This document shows, piece after piece, positions 52,526 to 61,357 of a DNA stretch of 64,000 nucleotides; positions within the stretch are counted from its first letter, which is position 1; every line of letters begins with the position of its first letter. The stretch is from Pelagihabitans sp965238025 (GTDB lineage: Bacteria; Bacteroidota; Bacteroidia; Flavobacteriales; Flavobacteriaceae): NCBI GenBank assembly GCA_965238025.1, contig OZ250162.1:3162001-3226000 (forward strand), given 5' to 3'. The notes beneath the pieces are model-generated. The model saw only the letters and a list, made by a program, of their open reading frames with translations. It was not told the DNA's origin and did not search any database. The position numbers and the translations under genes are program-made.

Positions 52526-55357
52526 CTAATTTAGTTCTTTCTTTAAAAACGTTGCTGTATAACTTTTCTTGTCTTTTGCTACATGTTCTGGTGATCCTTT
52601 GGCAACGATCATACCGCCTCCACGACCACCTTCATAACCAATGTCTATAATATAGTCTGCCATTTTTATAACATCCATATTGTGTTCGATTACAAGAATA
52701 GTATTTCCTTTGTCCACTAATTTGTTCAAAACTTCCATCAGAACCCGTATATCTTCAAAATGTAAGCCTGTGGTTGGCTCGTCCAAGATATAAAAAGTAT
52801 TCCCAGTATCCCGTTTTGATAGCTCGGTTGCAAGTTTAATGCGCTGTGCCTCACCACCAGAAAGGGTAGTGGACTGCTGACCTAGCGAAATATAACCCAG
52901 GCCAACATCCTGTATCGTCTTTAGTTTTCTATGGATTTTAGGAATCAACTCAAAAAAGGCAACTGCTTCATTGATTGTCATTTCCAAAACATCTGCAATC
53001 GATTTCCCTTTATATCTAATTTCTAGGGTTTCCCGATTGAAACGCTTGCCGTTACACGTTTCGCAATCTACATAGACATCGGGCAAGAAGTTCATTTCAA
53101 TAACGCGAAGGCCACCCCCTTGGCAAGTTTCGCATCTGCCACCTTTGACGTTGAAACTAAAACGACCCGGTTTATATCCTCGAATGGCGGCTTCGGGGGT
53201 TTTGGTAAACAATGAGCGGATTTCGCTAAAAACACCTGTATACGTTGCAGGATTAGAGCGGGGTGTACGGCCAATTGGGCTTTGATTAATATCGATAACC
53301 TTATCAATATGTTCCAGCCCGGTTATTTTTTTGTAGGGCATTGGTTTTTTAACGCCATTAAAATAATGGGCATTCATAATCGGGTAGAGTGTTTCATTAA
53401 TGAGCGTAGATTTACCACTTCCTGAAACTCCGGTCACACCAATCATTTTCCCCAGGGGTAATTCTATGGTCACATTTTTCAGGTTGTTACCCGTACATCC
53501 GGAAAGCACTATCTTTTTGCCATTCCCCTTGCGCCGTTTATTTGGAACCGGTATTTTCTTTTTTCCACTTATATAATCGGCTGTAAGGGTTTGATGTGAT
53601 TTTAATTCGGACGGATTTCCTTCTGAAATAATCTCACCTCCATGGCGACCAGCCTCCGGCCCAATGTCGATTACATGATCCGCCCTTTCTATCATATCCC
53701 GGTCGTGTTCCACAACAATAACAGAATTACCGATATCGCGCAGCGATTCCAATGATTTGATCAAACGGCCATTATCCCTTTGGTGAAGTCCAATACTAGG
53801 TTCATCCAATATGTAGAGTACCCCTACCAGTTGCGACCCGATTTGGGTGGCCAACCGAATACGCTGTGCCTCACCACCTGAGAGGGATTTGGAACTTCGG
53901 TTCAGGGAAAGATAGTCGAGGCCAACATCCAATAAAAACTGGATGCGTGTCCTTATCTCCTTAATAACTTCTTCAGCTATTCTAAACTGGTTCCCTTTTA
54001 AAGTCTTTTCTAAGCCCATAAAAAAAGCTGCAAGGTCGGTAACATCCATATGGGCGAGTTCCGAAATGTTCTTTTCGCTAATCTTAAAGTAAAGCGATTC
54101 TTTGCGCAAGCGCGATCCTTCACATACAGGGCAAACCACCTTATCCATATATTCCTTGGCCCAACGTTTGATCGAAGTAGAATCTGCTTCTTCAAATTGG
54201 CTTTTAATAAAGTTCGATATGCCCTCGTAATCAATTTTATAACTGCGTTTTACACCCAGCGCCTTAGAATCTACTTCGAAAACCTCATGCCCCCCGTTCA
54301 GTAGCACATTTCTTGCTTCTTCGGGAATTTTTTCAATGGCATCAGTCATCTCAAAACCATAACGCCGTGCTATAGTTTCGATTTGCTTGAAGGCCCATGA
54401 TTTTTTATAAGCCCCCAATGGGGCAATTCCACCGGAATGGATCGATAATTTAGAATCGGGAAATATTTTATTTTCATTTACCTCATGCACATGGCCCAGG
54501 CCCTTGCACTCAGGACACATTCCTTTGGGGGAGTTGAATGAAAAGGTATTTGGCTCTGGTGAAGGGTACGATATTCCCGTACTGGGACACATTAAATCCC
54601 GACTGAAGTATCTGGGTTCGGTCGCACCTTCCTCTAAAACCATTAATACATCATTGCCGCTATACATTGCCGTATTTATGGATTCCATTAAGCGCTTGCT
54701 CAGCTCATCCGTTTTGTTAACCTTGAGTCGATCAATAACAATTTCAATATCGTGGGTCTTATAACGATCCACTTTCATTCCCTTAACAATATCGACTATC
54801 TCACCGTCCACACGAACTTTTACGAAACCTTGTTTGCCTATCTGCTCAAATAATTCCCTGTAGTGCCCCTTTCGTGATTTAACGATTGGAGCGAGAATAT
54901 TTATTTTTTTGTTGGCAAAGGATGCTATGATCAACTCCCTAATTTGATCATCGCTATAACTTACCATTTTTTCACCCGTATTATAGCTATAGGCATCTCC
55001 TGCACGGGCGAACAATAGCCTTAGGAAATCATAAATTTCCGTAATCGTACCTACAGTTGAACGAGGTGATTTACTGGTAGTCTTTTGTTCTATGGCAATG
55101 ACAGGGGAGAGGCCATCTATTTTATCGACATCGGGTCGTTCCAATCCTCCCAAAAATTGTCTTGCGTAGGCAGAAAAAGTCTCAATATACCTTCGTTGAC
55201 CCTCGGCATAAATCGTATCGAAGGCAAGGGATGACTTCCCACTCCCAGAAAGTCCGGTAATTACCACCAGTTTTTCCCTAGGGATGGTCACATCCAAATT
55301 CTTTAGGTTATGCACCCTGGCACCGCGAACCTCAATATTTTCCTCGTAGTTTATCAT
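52526..55357 (-). CDS. uvrA: Excinuclease ABC subunit UvrA
   Basis: A 943-residue ABC ATPase that finds helix-distorting DNA damage and loads UvrB. ATG at 55357 is chosen because an upstream TTG at 55378 lies inside the -7 promoter element. Domains: first nucleotide-binding half with GLSGSGKSS, a zinc finger CPECKGLGHV, a second half with GVSGSGKSTL, and the second zinc finger CETCQGGGLRVIEMNFLPDVYVDCETC. Two SGGEAQRI signature loops are present. Length is normal. Upstream lies a palindrome that resembles operators of the XRE-S24 regulator, suggesting damage control. Confidence 0.97.
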   Translation of the reverse strand: MINYEENIEVRGARVHNLKNLDVTIPREKLVVITGLSGSGKSSLAFDTIYAEGQRRYIETFSAYARQFLGGLERPDVDKIDGLSPVIAIEQKTTSKSPRSTVGTITEIYDFLRLLFARAGDAYSYNTGEKMVSYSDDQIRELIIASFANKKINILAPIVKSRKGHYRELFEQIGKQGFVKVRVDGEIVDIVKGMKVDRYKTHDIEIVIDRLKVNKTDELSKRLMESINTAMYSGNDVLMVLEEGATEPRYFSRDLMCPSTGISYPSPEPNTFSFNSPKGMCPECKGLGHVHEVNENKIFPDSKLSIHSGGIAPLGAYKKSWAFKQIETIARRYGFEMTDAIEKIPEEARNVLLNGGHEVFEVDSKALGVKRSYKIDYEGISNFIKSQFEEADSTSIKRWAKEYMDKVVCPVCEGSRLRKESLYFKISEKNISELAHMDVTDLAAFFMGLEKTLKGNQFRIAEEVIKEIRTRIQFLLDVGLDYLSLNRSSKSLSGGEAQRIRLATQIGSQLVGVLYILDEPSIGLHQRDNGRLIKSLESLRDIGNSVIVVEHDRDMIERADHVIDIGPEAGRHGGEIISEGNPSELKSHQTLTADYISGKKKIPVPNKRRKGNGKKIVLSGCTGNNLKNVTIELPLGKMIGVTGVSGSGKSTLINETLYPIMNAHYFNGVKKPMPYKKITGLEHIDKVIDINQSPIGRTPRSNPATYTGVFSEIRSLFTKTPEAAIRGYKPGRFSFNVKGGRCETCQGGGLRVIEMNFLPDVYVDCETCNGKRFNRETLEIRYKGKSIADVLEMTINEAVAFFELIPKIHRKLKTIQDVGLGYISLGQQSTTLSGGEAQRIKLATELSKRDTGNTFYILDEPTTGLHFEDIRVLMEVLNKLVDKGNTILVIEHNMDVIKMADYIIDIGYEGGRGGGMIVAKGSPEHVAKDKKSYTATFLKKELN

Positions 55358-55375
55358 GCAAAATTGACAAGGCTG

Positions 55376-55383
55376 CAAAAGTA
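55376..55383 (-). promoter_or_regulatory. uvrA -7 promoter element
   Basis: On the reverse strand, TACTTTTG is an exact TAnnTTTG match, 18 bases before the uvrA ATG at 55357. A -33 TTTG is not visible at the standard distance. Confidence 0.5.
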
Positions 55384-55450
55384 CGATTTTGGCACCTAAT
55401 AAAATAGCCGGACTAGTTTAGTTTTTGTATTTGGGTTGGCCTCCTATTTG

Positions 55451-55463
55451 TGGATTTAATCCA
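55451..55463. promoter_or_regulatory. Palindrome upstream of uvrA, likely operator
   Basis: TGGAT-TTA-ATCCA is a perfect 5-base inverted repeat with a 3-base spacer. It matches TGGAT-ATA-ATCCA near the XRE-S24 gene except for one spacer base. It sits about 68 bases upstream of the uvrA -7 element. The rest of the 286-base gap between uvrA and the TIGR03915-type gene holds no gene. The link to the S24 regulator is inferred from sequence match. Confidence 0.6.
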
Positions 55464-55643
55464 TAGTAGTGTCTATCCTGATTCAATAAAAGTCATATAA
55501 ATTCCTAACAACCTATTTAAATAAGGAAGCACTATCATCATCTTTAGGAAAAGTTATTTGAAATCATCTATAAAAAGGGGCGAAGACCCAAGATTTAGAA
55601 TTGCTGAACGGATTCTTAACGGCCTAAAAACCGGGTTTTAAAA

Positions 55644-56357
55644 TCAAACGGCGGTTCTTTCCTGAGTATAATACTCAGGTGAATTTAATATGGGTTGATG
55701 AATAAGCTTTTCATTGATAAAATCCTTGATTTTTAGTTCAGGAAGATTATCATCACCAATGGCACCCTTGAAATTCAATTTTACAATTTCAATGCTTTTT
55801 AGATTATAATACAGGGCATATTTTCTTCTAGTATCATATATAACCCATTCCTGTTGTAGATGTCTTTCCCGAAAGTGTTTTGATACCAAGGGTAATACAT
55901 CATAATTCGAATTTAGTTGGGCAAAGAAAACATCATCTTGTGTCAGTTGAAAGCAAACGGAACCTTCTACATACTTTTTTTCTTTGGCGACTGCCTTCGC
56001 CAACTGACCTATTTTCGATTCTAAGTCATTTGAAAAATTCAGGGACAATGCACCATTTGGTGAAAATAATTTTTTGATATACTTGTAAAGAAGTAACTCA
56101 ATACCAGGGGTCTCGCTCATAAAAGCAAAATAGATATGCTTCATGGCCAATGAATTTTTAGCCTGTATGCTATTCCAAACTCTTTTAGCCAAATATATTT
56201 GGGTAAAGACTGTTTCAGTCTGGGAAAAAAGCCCCTTTTGGCAAACAGATTTTTTTTGAATGTCTGCCACTAACGTTTTCCGTTCATACACTTTAAAAAT
56301 AGCTGTTAAAAACCCATTAAAACTTCCATCGTAGATTAAAATTTTAGCATCTTCCAT
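55644..56357 (-). CDS. TIGR03915-type putative DNA repair/metabolism protein
   Basis: A 237-residue protein starting at the ATG at 56357 (the longer reading from 56414 begins in the operator zone and is rejected). It shows ILIYDGSFNGFLTAIFKVYERK at the start and WVIYDTRRKYALYYNLKSIEIV near the end, both marks of the TIGR03915 family, which usually sits beside a radical-SAM partner (TIGR03916) and is thought to act on DNA. No such partner lies next to it here. It diverges from the XRE-S24 regulator, whose operators overlap its promoter. Confidence 0.82.
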   Translation of the reverse strand: MEDAKILIYDGSFNGFLTAIFKVYERKTLVADIQKKSVCQKGLFSQTETVFTQIYLAKRVWNSIQAKNSLAMKHIYFAFMSETPGIELLLYKYIKKLFSPNGALSLNFSNDLESKIGQLAKAVAKEKKYVEGSVCFQLTQDDVFFAQLNSNYDVLPLVSKHFRERHLQQEWVIYDTRRKYALYYNLKSIEIVKLNFKGAIGDDNLPELKIKDFINEKLIHQPILNSPEYYTQERTAV

Positions 56358-56396
56358 AACCAGTTGAATAAAATCGTTCTTGTAATTAATCCAAAA

Positions 56397-56453
56397 ATAT
56401 GGAAATATTCCCAAATATGGAAATATTCCATATAATTTATTGGATATAATCCA
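56397..56453. promoter_or_regulatory. Operator array: three TGGAw-ATA-wTCC(A) palindromes between divergent genes
   Basis: Site 1 (56397-56411) reads ATATGGAAATATTCC. Site 2 (56415-56433) is ATATGGAAATATTCCATAT, TGGAA-ATA-TTCCA plus flanking ATA/TAT. Site 3 (56441-56453) is TGGATATAATCCA. Sites 1 and 2 start 18 bases apart; the TGGA of sites 2 and 3 start 23 apart. The array lies 40-96 bases before the TIGR03915-type start and covers the spacer of the regulator promoter. A leftward -7 element TATTTTTG (56392-56399) overlaps site 1. The dimeric S24 regulator is the obvious candidate binder. Confidence 0.8.
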
Positions 56454-56460
56454 TATTTTG

Positions 56461-56468
56461 TATATTTG
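56461..56468 (+). promoter_or_regulatory. Promoter -7 element of the XRE-S24 regulator gene
   Basis: TATATTTG is an exact TAnnTTTG match. A TTG at 56440-56442, 18 bases upstream, could serve as the -33 element and overlaps operator site 3. Start of transcription near 56475 would leave a leader of about 145 bases before ATG 56619, containing a palindrome (AGTTGA-TTG-TCAACT, 56511-56525) and a hairpin. Confidence 0.6.
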
Positions 56469-56578
56469 AAGGGATGAAGGCGCTGTTTTTAGAAAATTGA
56501 AGGAGTATTTAGTTGATTGTCAACTGTTTTTGGTTGCTGTCTACATCAATCTATTGTACCATATAGAATTAAAAAGGG

Positions 56579-56598
56579 ATTCCCCTCTCCAGGGGAAT
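56579..56598 (+). promoter_or_regulatory. Hairpin in the leader of the XRE-S24 regulator mRNA
   Basis: ATTCCCC and GGGGAAT form a perfect seven-pair stem with loop TCTCCA, ending 20 bases before the ATG at 56619. No T-run follows it, so it is not a terminator. It could tune translation or mRNA stability of the regulator. Confidence 0.5.
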
Positions 56599-56618
56599 GA
56601 TATTAAAACTACTATTTT

Positions 56619-57386
56619 ATGGAAAATGAACTTACCTTAAAGCGTTTTGTTGACCTCAGAAGGGAATTGGGTCATACACAGGCCGAATTTGCCAAACTAC
56701 TTGGAATTTCAAATACCACCGCCGATATTGAACGTGGGCGCACCAAACTCTCGGGTAAAGTAGTAGCCGAGTTGTTGCGGCAATTCAAGGTGAATCCGCT
56801 TTGGTTATTCGGAGAGAGTGAGGAAAAATATTTACAGCCTTCAAATGTAAGTGTTATCCCAAAAGTGGTTACCGTAGATGCTGCCGACAATGAGAATATG
56901 GTATTGGTAAATGCAAAAGCGGCGGCAGGTTACCCCCAGAATATACAAGATACAAGTTGGTATCAACAATTGCCCGCGTTTGATTTTCCGATTCCGGAGT
57001 TTCGCAATGCCACTTATCGTGGTTTTCAGGTAGAAGGGGACAGTATGCTGCCAAATTTAAAACCGGGGGATTGGGTTTTGGCAAGGGCCGTTGAACATAT
57101 TGATCAGGTCAGTGCCAATAAGATGTACGTCGTGGTCTTGGAGGATGCGGTTTTGGTAAAGAAAATAGATCGGAAACCTAATTCCAATAATGTTTCGTTG
57201 GTATCCCTTAATGAAAGCTACCCGCCTTATGAAATCAAACCTTTTCAGATTCAGGAAATGTGGGAGGTGAACAGTAAAATTACTTTCGGTCTTGATGCCA
57301 CCACAGAAAAAGGCTTGCTTCGTCAACTACAAGAATCTATGGATGAGCTAAAGAGCCAGTTCAAGCATGTTAAAAAGGTAGATTAG
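56619..57386 (+). CDS. XRE-family regulator with S24/LexA-like autoprotease domain
   Basis: A 255-residue protein. The N-terminal XRE helix-turn-helix (about 7-62) contains LGHTQAEFAKLLGISNTTADIERGR. The C-terminal S24 domain (about 95-225) has the cleavage site AAAG (Ala103-Gly104), the catalytic Ser142 in VEGDSMLP and the Lys181 in AVLVKK, the Ser-Lys dyad used by LexA and CI repressors for self-cleavage after RecA stimulation. A tail helix (about 232-255) may help dimerise it. Operators in front of its own gene and a matching site at uvrA suggest a SOS-type repressor. No phage genes are nearby. Confidence 0.9.
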   Translation: MENELTLKRFVDLRRELGHTQAEFAKLLGISNTTADIERGRTKLSGKVVAELLRQFKVNPLWLFGESEEKYLQPSNVSVIPKVVTVDAADNENMVLVNAKAAAGYPQNIQDTSWYQQLPAFDFPIPEFRNATYRGFQVEGDSMLPNLKPGDWVLARAVEHIDQVSANKMYVVVLEDAVLVKKIDRKPNSNNVSLVSLNESYPPYEIKPFQIQEMWEVNSKITFGLDATTEKGLLRQLQESMDELKSQFKHVKKVD

Positions 57387-57396
57387 CAATCCTTAT

Positions 57397-57831
57397 TTAA
57401 ACAGGCGTTATTGGCAATCGATACAATCCGCTATTTTTTAGGACAAACCCCATACTGGTATATAGTTTAATGGCCGGAGTACGATGATGTCCGGAGAACA
57501 GCAAAACTTCACTTAACCGAAGTTCCTTGGCCTTATTGATCAGTTCGGTCATTAGCTTCCTTCCGATTCCTTTACCTCGATATTCTTGGGAAACTACCAC
57601 ATCTTCTATCATCCCCTTATGACCGGATATCACCTTATAGGTCGCCATCATAGCAATGCCAATAATAGAACCATCAATTTTACAAAGAGCGATTACCGTG
57701 TTATTTTTGGTTTTACCTATTTCTGATACGGAAAGCTGGTCAATATCGGAATTCAGCTGTTTATAGAGAATATTTATTTGAAGTTCAATTTCTTGGTTTA
57801 AAGTATCCGGATTAAGAAGTTCAATAGTCAT
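57397..57831 (-). CDS. GNAT family N-acetyltransferase
   Basis: A 144-residue GNAT enzyme with the acetyl-CoA motif YRGKGIGRKLMTELINKAKEL (the Q/RxxGxG/A loop) and the preceding MIEDVVVSQE strand, then HHRTPAIKLYTSMGF at the C-terminus. It transfers acetyl from acetyl-CoA to an amine; the substrate is unknown. It converges on the regulator gene with 10 bases between the stops. Confidence 0.9.
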   Translation of the reverse strand: MTIELLNPDTLNQEIELQINILYKQLNSDIDQLSVSEIGKTKNNTVIALCKIDGSIIGIAMMATYKVISGHKGMIEDVVVSQEYRGKGIGRKLMTELINKAKELRLSEVLLFSGHHRTPAIKLYTSMGFVLKNSGLYRLPITPV

Positions 57832-57923
57832 ATAAATGTTTTGGCCGTAATAAAGTTATAAAACTACCATTGAATTATCTCTTTTGAATTATTGTATATT
57901 TAGAAATTAACAGCTTATGTACT

Positions 57924-59009
57924 ATGAAAAGAACCATTTTTACCTTGGTTTTATGCTTGCTTTTTATACCCATGAATGCCCAAATAAGTAAGGATACGCT
58001 AAATAGGGCTTTAGTAGTGGGTTATACAACGGCGCCACCTTTTATCGTAAAAGATGGCGAACATTTAGAAGGTATAAACATCTGGTTATGGAAGCAAATC
58101 GCGAACGACCTTAACCTGGATTATTCTATGGTGCGCATGAGCTTCTCACAAATGCTGGATTCTTTAGAAAGCGGGAGCATTGATATCAGCATTAACCCAT
58201 TGACCATTACTAGCGAACGAAATCGAAAAATGAGGTTTACAGATTCGTTCTATGCCTCCAACTCTACAATTGCGGTGGCAGATATATCTTCATTTCAAAA
58301 ATTCGTTCAGTTTGTAAAAGGCTTTTTTAATCAGAACTTTTTAAAAGGCCTGATGCTATTGTTGTTGATCATCTTGATTTTTGGCTTAATAGGGTGGTAT
58401 TTTGAACGCCAGGAAAACAAAGCACATTTTAGAACCGGCTATCGTGGTATATGGGATGGGATTTGGTGGTCTGCAGTCACTTTGACTACGGTCGGTTATG
58501 GGGATAAAGCGCCCAAGACCCGAATGGGGAAAATTGCTGCTTTGGTACTCATGTTCGGAGGTCTTTTGTTTATTTCGGGACTTACCGCAAGTATCGCATC
58601 CAGTCTTACGGTTACGCAATTGAACAACAACCCAGATGGCTTTAATGCGTTTAAAGAACGACCTGTCGGCAGTGTTAATAATTCTAGTGCCTACCAGTTT
58701 TTAAAAGAACATTTTTTTAAAAAAGTTAAGCCGTATGATGGTGTTGCCTTTGGTCTAAATGGGTTGAAAAATGGGGAAATTGAGGCTTTTATGTATGACG
58801 AACCTATTTTAAAATATCGCATTCAGGAAGACTCAACATTAAATAGACTACATATATTACCGATTAAATTTGATGTGCAGTTCTACGCTTTCGCTTTGGC
58901 CAAGGATAATGTTGAATTAGAACAAGCTATTTCGCAACGCATATTGGAAATCATGGAGACCCGGGAATGGCAGGTGGTACTAAGTGAATTTGGCTTAACA
59001 GAACTTTAA
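57924..59009 (+). CDS. GluR0-like ionotropic glutamate receptor potassium channel
   Basis: A 361-residue protein with a signal peptide (about 1-19, ending MNAQ). A periplasmic-binding-protein type ligand domain is split by a channel: lobe 1 (about 28-120) has SIDISINPLTITSERNRKMRFTDSF with the Arg that usually binds an amino-acid carboxylate; TM1 is about 140-158; the pore helix leads to the K+ filter TTVGYGD (188-194); the last TM is about 202-228; then lobe 2 (about 240-361). This is the layout of prokaryotic GluR0. The ligand is probably an amino acid or other small acid. Its stop overlaps the stop of the next, opposite gene by four bases. Confidence 0.92.
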   Translation: MKRTIFTLVLCLLFIPMNAQISKDTLNRALVVGYTTAPPFIVKDGEHLEGINIWLWKQIANDLNLDYSMVRMSFSQMLDSLESGSIDISINPLTITSERNRKMRFTDSFYASNSTIAVADISSFQKFVQFVKGFFNQNFLKGLMLLLLIILIFGLIGWYFERQENKAHFRTGYRGIWDGIWWSAVTLTTVGYGDKAPKTRMGKIAALVLMFGGLLFISGLTASIASSLTVTQLNNNPDGFNAFKERPVGSVNNSSAYQFLKEHFFKKVKPYDGVAFGLNGLKNGEIEAFMYDEPILKYRIQEDSTLNRLHILPIKFDVQFYAFALAKDNVELEQAISQRILEIMETREWQVVLSEFGLTEL

Positions 59010-59719
59010 TCGTATGCCCTAACATCTCCCATATAAAGAGTTATTGGGCCAAGTTTGTGAGATGCCGGTAAGAACAGGCCATTCTCCATTACCTTCCAAT
59101 CATCCCAAGATGCCTCAAGACCAGCAATGGGTAATATTTTGACCCACATTTGATAGCTGATCGGAAAACCCGTATCGCCCAATTTCCACAAGTAGGCATC
59201 GCCAGGAGTTGTACCTCCTTGCGAATAAGATACCAAAAGGCCCTCGCTTCCGTCCTCTAATTTTACAATGCTGCGTGTTACCCCTTTATCAAAAACCTTA
59301 AATGGGGCGACCAGCCAAAAGGAATCATTGTTAAAATTGGCCAATGCCTTTTCTATAAGTTTAGCACTATTATCCGCTGACACCAAGGAATTATTTTTAT
59401 AGACCTGACTGTTTTTTGGGGTGTTTAGATTAAGGTCCACTTTATAATCCCCCCATCTTACCTGTACCTTGCCATTTTCCTTATCCCATTTATAGTGGTG
59501 CTTCCCGCCATTGAACGTCCATTCTAATAAACGAGTCTTTTGATATTGTTCATCATTTATCGCATGGAGCATCTTTTGTGCCAAAGCATCGGCCTCTGGG
59601 CCCGGTTTGCCATGAGGGAGGTTTTTGTTATATAAGGCATAAAGTACTCCGAAGGTGACCAATAAAAATAAAAGAAGACCAAGAATAACCTTAACTATTT
59701 TTTTAGCGACTCTCTTCAT
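59006..59719 (-). CDS. Membrane-anchored protein of unknown function
   Basis: A 237-residue protein with one N-terminal membrane span (about 8-28, KVILGLLLFLLVTFGVLYALY) and a soluble, probably periplasmic domain. It contains WTFNGGKHHYKWDKENGKVQVRWGDYKV, a pattern of paired Trp and charged strands, and WKVMENGLFLPASHKLGPI near the end. Small conserved Bacteroidota proteins of this kind have unknown function. It lies two bases after the CrtI-like gene and is probably co-transcribed with it. Confidence 0.75.
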   Translation of the reverse strand: MKRVAKKIVKVILGLLLFLLVTFGVLYALYNKNLPHGKPGPEADALAQKMLHAINDEQYQKTRLLEWTFNGGKHHYKWDKENGKVQVRWGDYKVDLNLNTPKNSQVYKNNSLVSADNSAKLIEKALANFNNDSFWLVAPFKVFDKGVTRSIVKLEDGSEGLLVSYSQGGTTPGDAYLWKLGDTGFPISYQMWVKILPIAGLEASWDDWKVMENGLFLPASHKLGPITLYMGDVRAYD

Positions 59720-59721
59720 TG

Positions 59722-61311
59722 TTAGTTTTTCATTATTTTTTTAATAACATTTGATTTGGTAATAACCGAAGCGGTTAGGGCACCCCCAAACATTGCACCA
59801 GCCACACCAGCAGTTACGACATCTTGGCCCGTAAGGTAGAAGTTTTTGATGGGCGTTCGTGGTCTTAAGAACTTTTGACGAAAACGTTTCGGACTATGGT
59901 CAACACCATAAATCTCCCCGTTGGCATAGTTGATAAAATGCTGGGTAGTGAGGGGAGAAGACAGTTCATAATAATCAACTTTGCCTTCTAAATGGGGTAA
60001 TTGTTTATAAAGTACTCTTAGTATTCGATTCGCAATCTTTTCTTTTATCGCTTCATAATCCGTACCTCTTTTCATCCAACGACTGCCCTCCCAATTTTTA
60101 TATTTCCGATAGGGTTCTAGAATAATAACGTCTATAGTACTCTTATCCGGATATCTATTGGACCAATCTGGGTCCTTGGCAGAAGGAAAGGAAATGTAAA
60201 CAAGGGGGAAAGGGGCATCAGTATCTTCTAAATAACGTTCAACGCAGGTATCGTGGTCGTCTTTATCAGGATATATCCAAAAATTGGTTTTGGGCAATTG
60301 CAATGCTTGGGGGGACCCATTTAAGCCTATGTAAAGACAAGCATGCGATGCTGAGGGTTTTACCTGATATAAACTTTCCCTTAATTTATGCGACGTAACA
60401 ACATGCTCGGGAAGCAGTTTATTATACGTTGTCATAATTCCCGCCCCGCTAACAATATGTTTGGCGGAAAACGTTTTCCCGTCCTTCATCTTCACACCGA
60501 CCGCTCTATTGTTTTCTATGAGTACTTTTTCTACTTCGGCACTAATGACCACGGCCCCGCCTGCCACATCAATTATGGGGTTTATTGTTTTTACAATTTG
60601 AGATGATCCACCTATAGGAAAACTTCCTCCACTAAAATAATGGCGAACCAAGGCAGCGTGCATGGCAAAACTACTTTGTTTGGGGGGCAGTCCATAATCC
60701 CCATATTGCCCCGTTAGTACCTTGATTAATTCCTCATTATCCGTAAGAGAGCGCAAGACGTCATAGGTAGTTTGATCCGAATATTTGTAAAATGGCTTGC
60801 GCATGGTCCAACCTAACATCTTACTCCAAAAAGGCGAAAGTGCTTTATCCATAAAATATTTTCGACTTGTTTTTACCGTAGCAAAAACAAGGTTCACATA
60901 TTTTTCAATGGCCTCTTTCTCCTCCGGGAAATATGCCCCCATTTTATCTTTGAAACCTTGTACATCTTTGACCATGTCATATGATTTATCACCAATGATG
61001 ATACGGTCGTACACTTCTCCCATATCGGCCCACTTGAGCTGGTCATCGCTTATGTAATCGAACATTTTTTTGGTGAGGCTGTTCGGGCGTTGTACTTCAC
61101 CGATATAATGTATGCCCACATCCCACTCATAGCCCTTTCGTTTGAAAATATGGGTAAACCCCCCTGCCGTATAGTGCCGCTCAAGAATAAGCACTTTTTG
61201 TCCCTCTTTCGCCAAAATGGCCCCCGTGGCTAAACCACCCATACCCGAACCTATGATTATGGTATCATAATGGGTGCTGAGTGAAGGATTTTTTTTATAC
61301 GATAGTACCAT
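59722..61311 (-). CDS. CrtI/RetSat-type FAD-dependent oxidoreductase (phytoene desaturase-like)
   Basis: A 529-residue flavoprotein. The N-terminal dinucleotide-binding loop is IIIGSGMGGLATGAILAKEGQKVLILERH, and the C-terminal FAD motif is FYLTGQDVVTAGVAGAMFGG. The family covers carotenoid desaturases and all-trans-retinol 13,14-reductase. The GEVQRPNSLTKK and YKVPKQSSFAMHA-like segments fit the RetSat/CrtI-like bacterial group. Substrate is unknown; carotenoids are common in Flavobacteria, but no other carotenoid gene is in the window. Confidence 0.88.
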   Translation of the reverse strand: MVLSYKKNPSLSTHYDTIIIGSGMGGLATGAILAKEGQKVLILERHYTAGGFTHIFKRKGYEWDVGIHYIGEVQRPNSLTKKMFDYISDDQLKWADMGEVYDRIIIGDKSYDMVKDVQGFKDKMGAYFPEEKEAIEKYVNLVFATVKTSRKYFMDKALSPFWSKMLGWTMRKPFYKYSDQTTYDVLRSLTDNEELIKVLTGQYGDYGLPPKQSSFAMHAALVRHYFSGGSFPIGGSSQIVKTINPIIDVAGGAVVISAEVEKVLIENNRAVGVKMKDGKTFSAKHIVSGAGIMTTYNKLLPEHVVTSHKLRESLYQVKPSASHACLYIGLNGSPQALQLPKTNFWIYPDKDDHDTCVERYLEDTDAPFPLVYISFPSAKDPDWSNRYPDKSTIDVIILEPYRKYKNWEGSRWMKRGTDYEAIKEKIANRILRVLYKQLPHLEGKVDYYELSSPLTTQHFINYANGEIYGVDHSPKRFRQKFLRPRTPIKNFYLTGQDVVTAGVAGAMFGGALTASVITKSNVIKKIMKN

Positions 61312-61357
61312 TATTTTATATGTTGAAATTAGAAGGGAATCTTACCGACGACCTAAA

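Noticed and set aside
55357..55378. Longer UvrA start at the TTG at 55378
   Set aside because: That TTG is inside the TACTTTTG promoter element, and the added residues (MQPCQFC) are not typical of UvrA.
56619..57386. Prophage repressor (CI-like)
   Set aside because: The protein looks like CI, but there is no phage gene, attachment site or integrase nearby, and its operators recur near uvrA.
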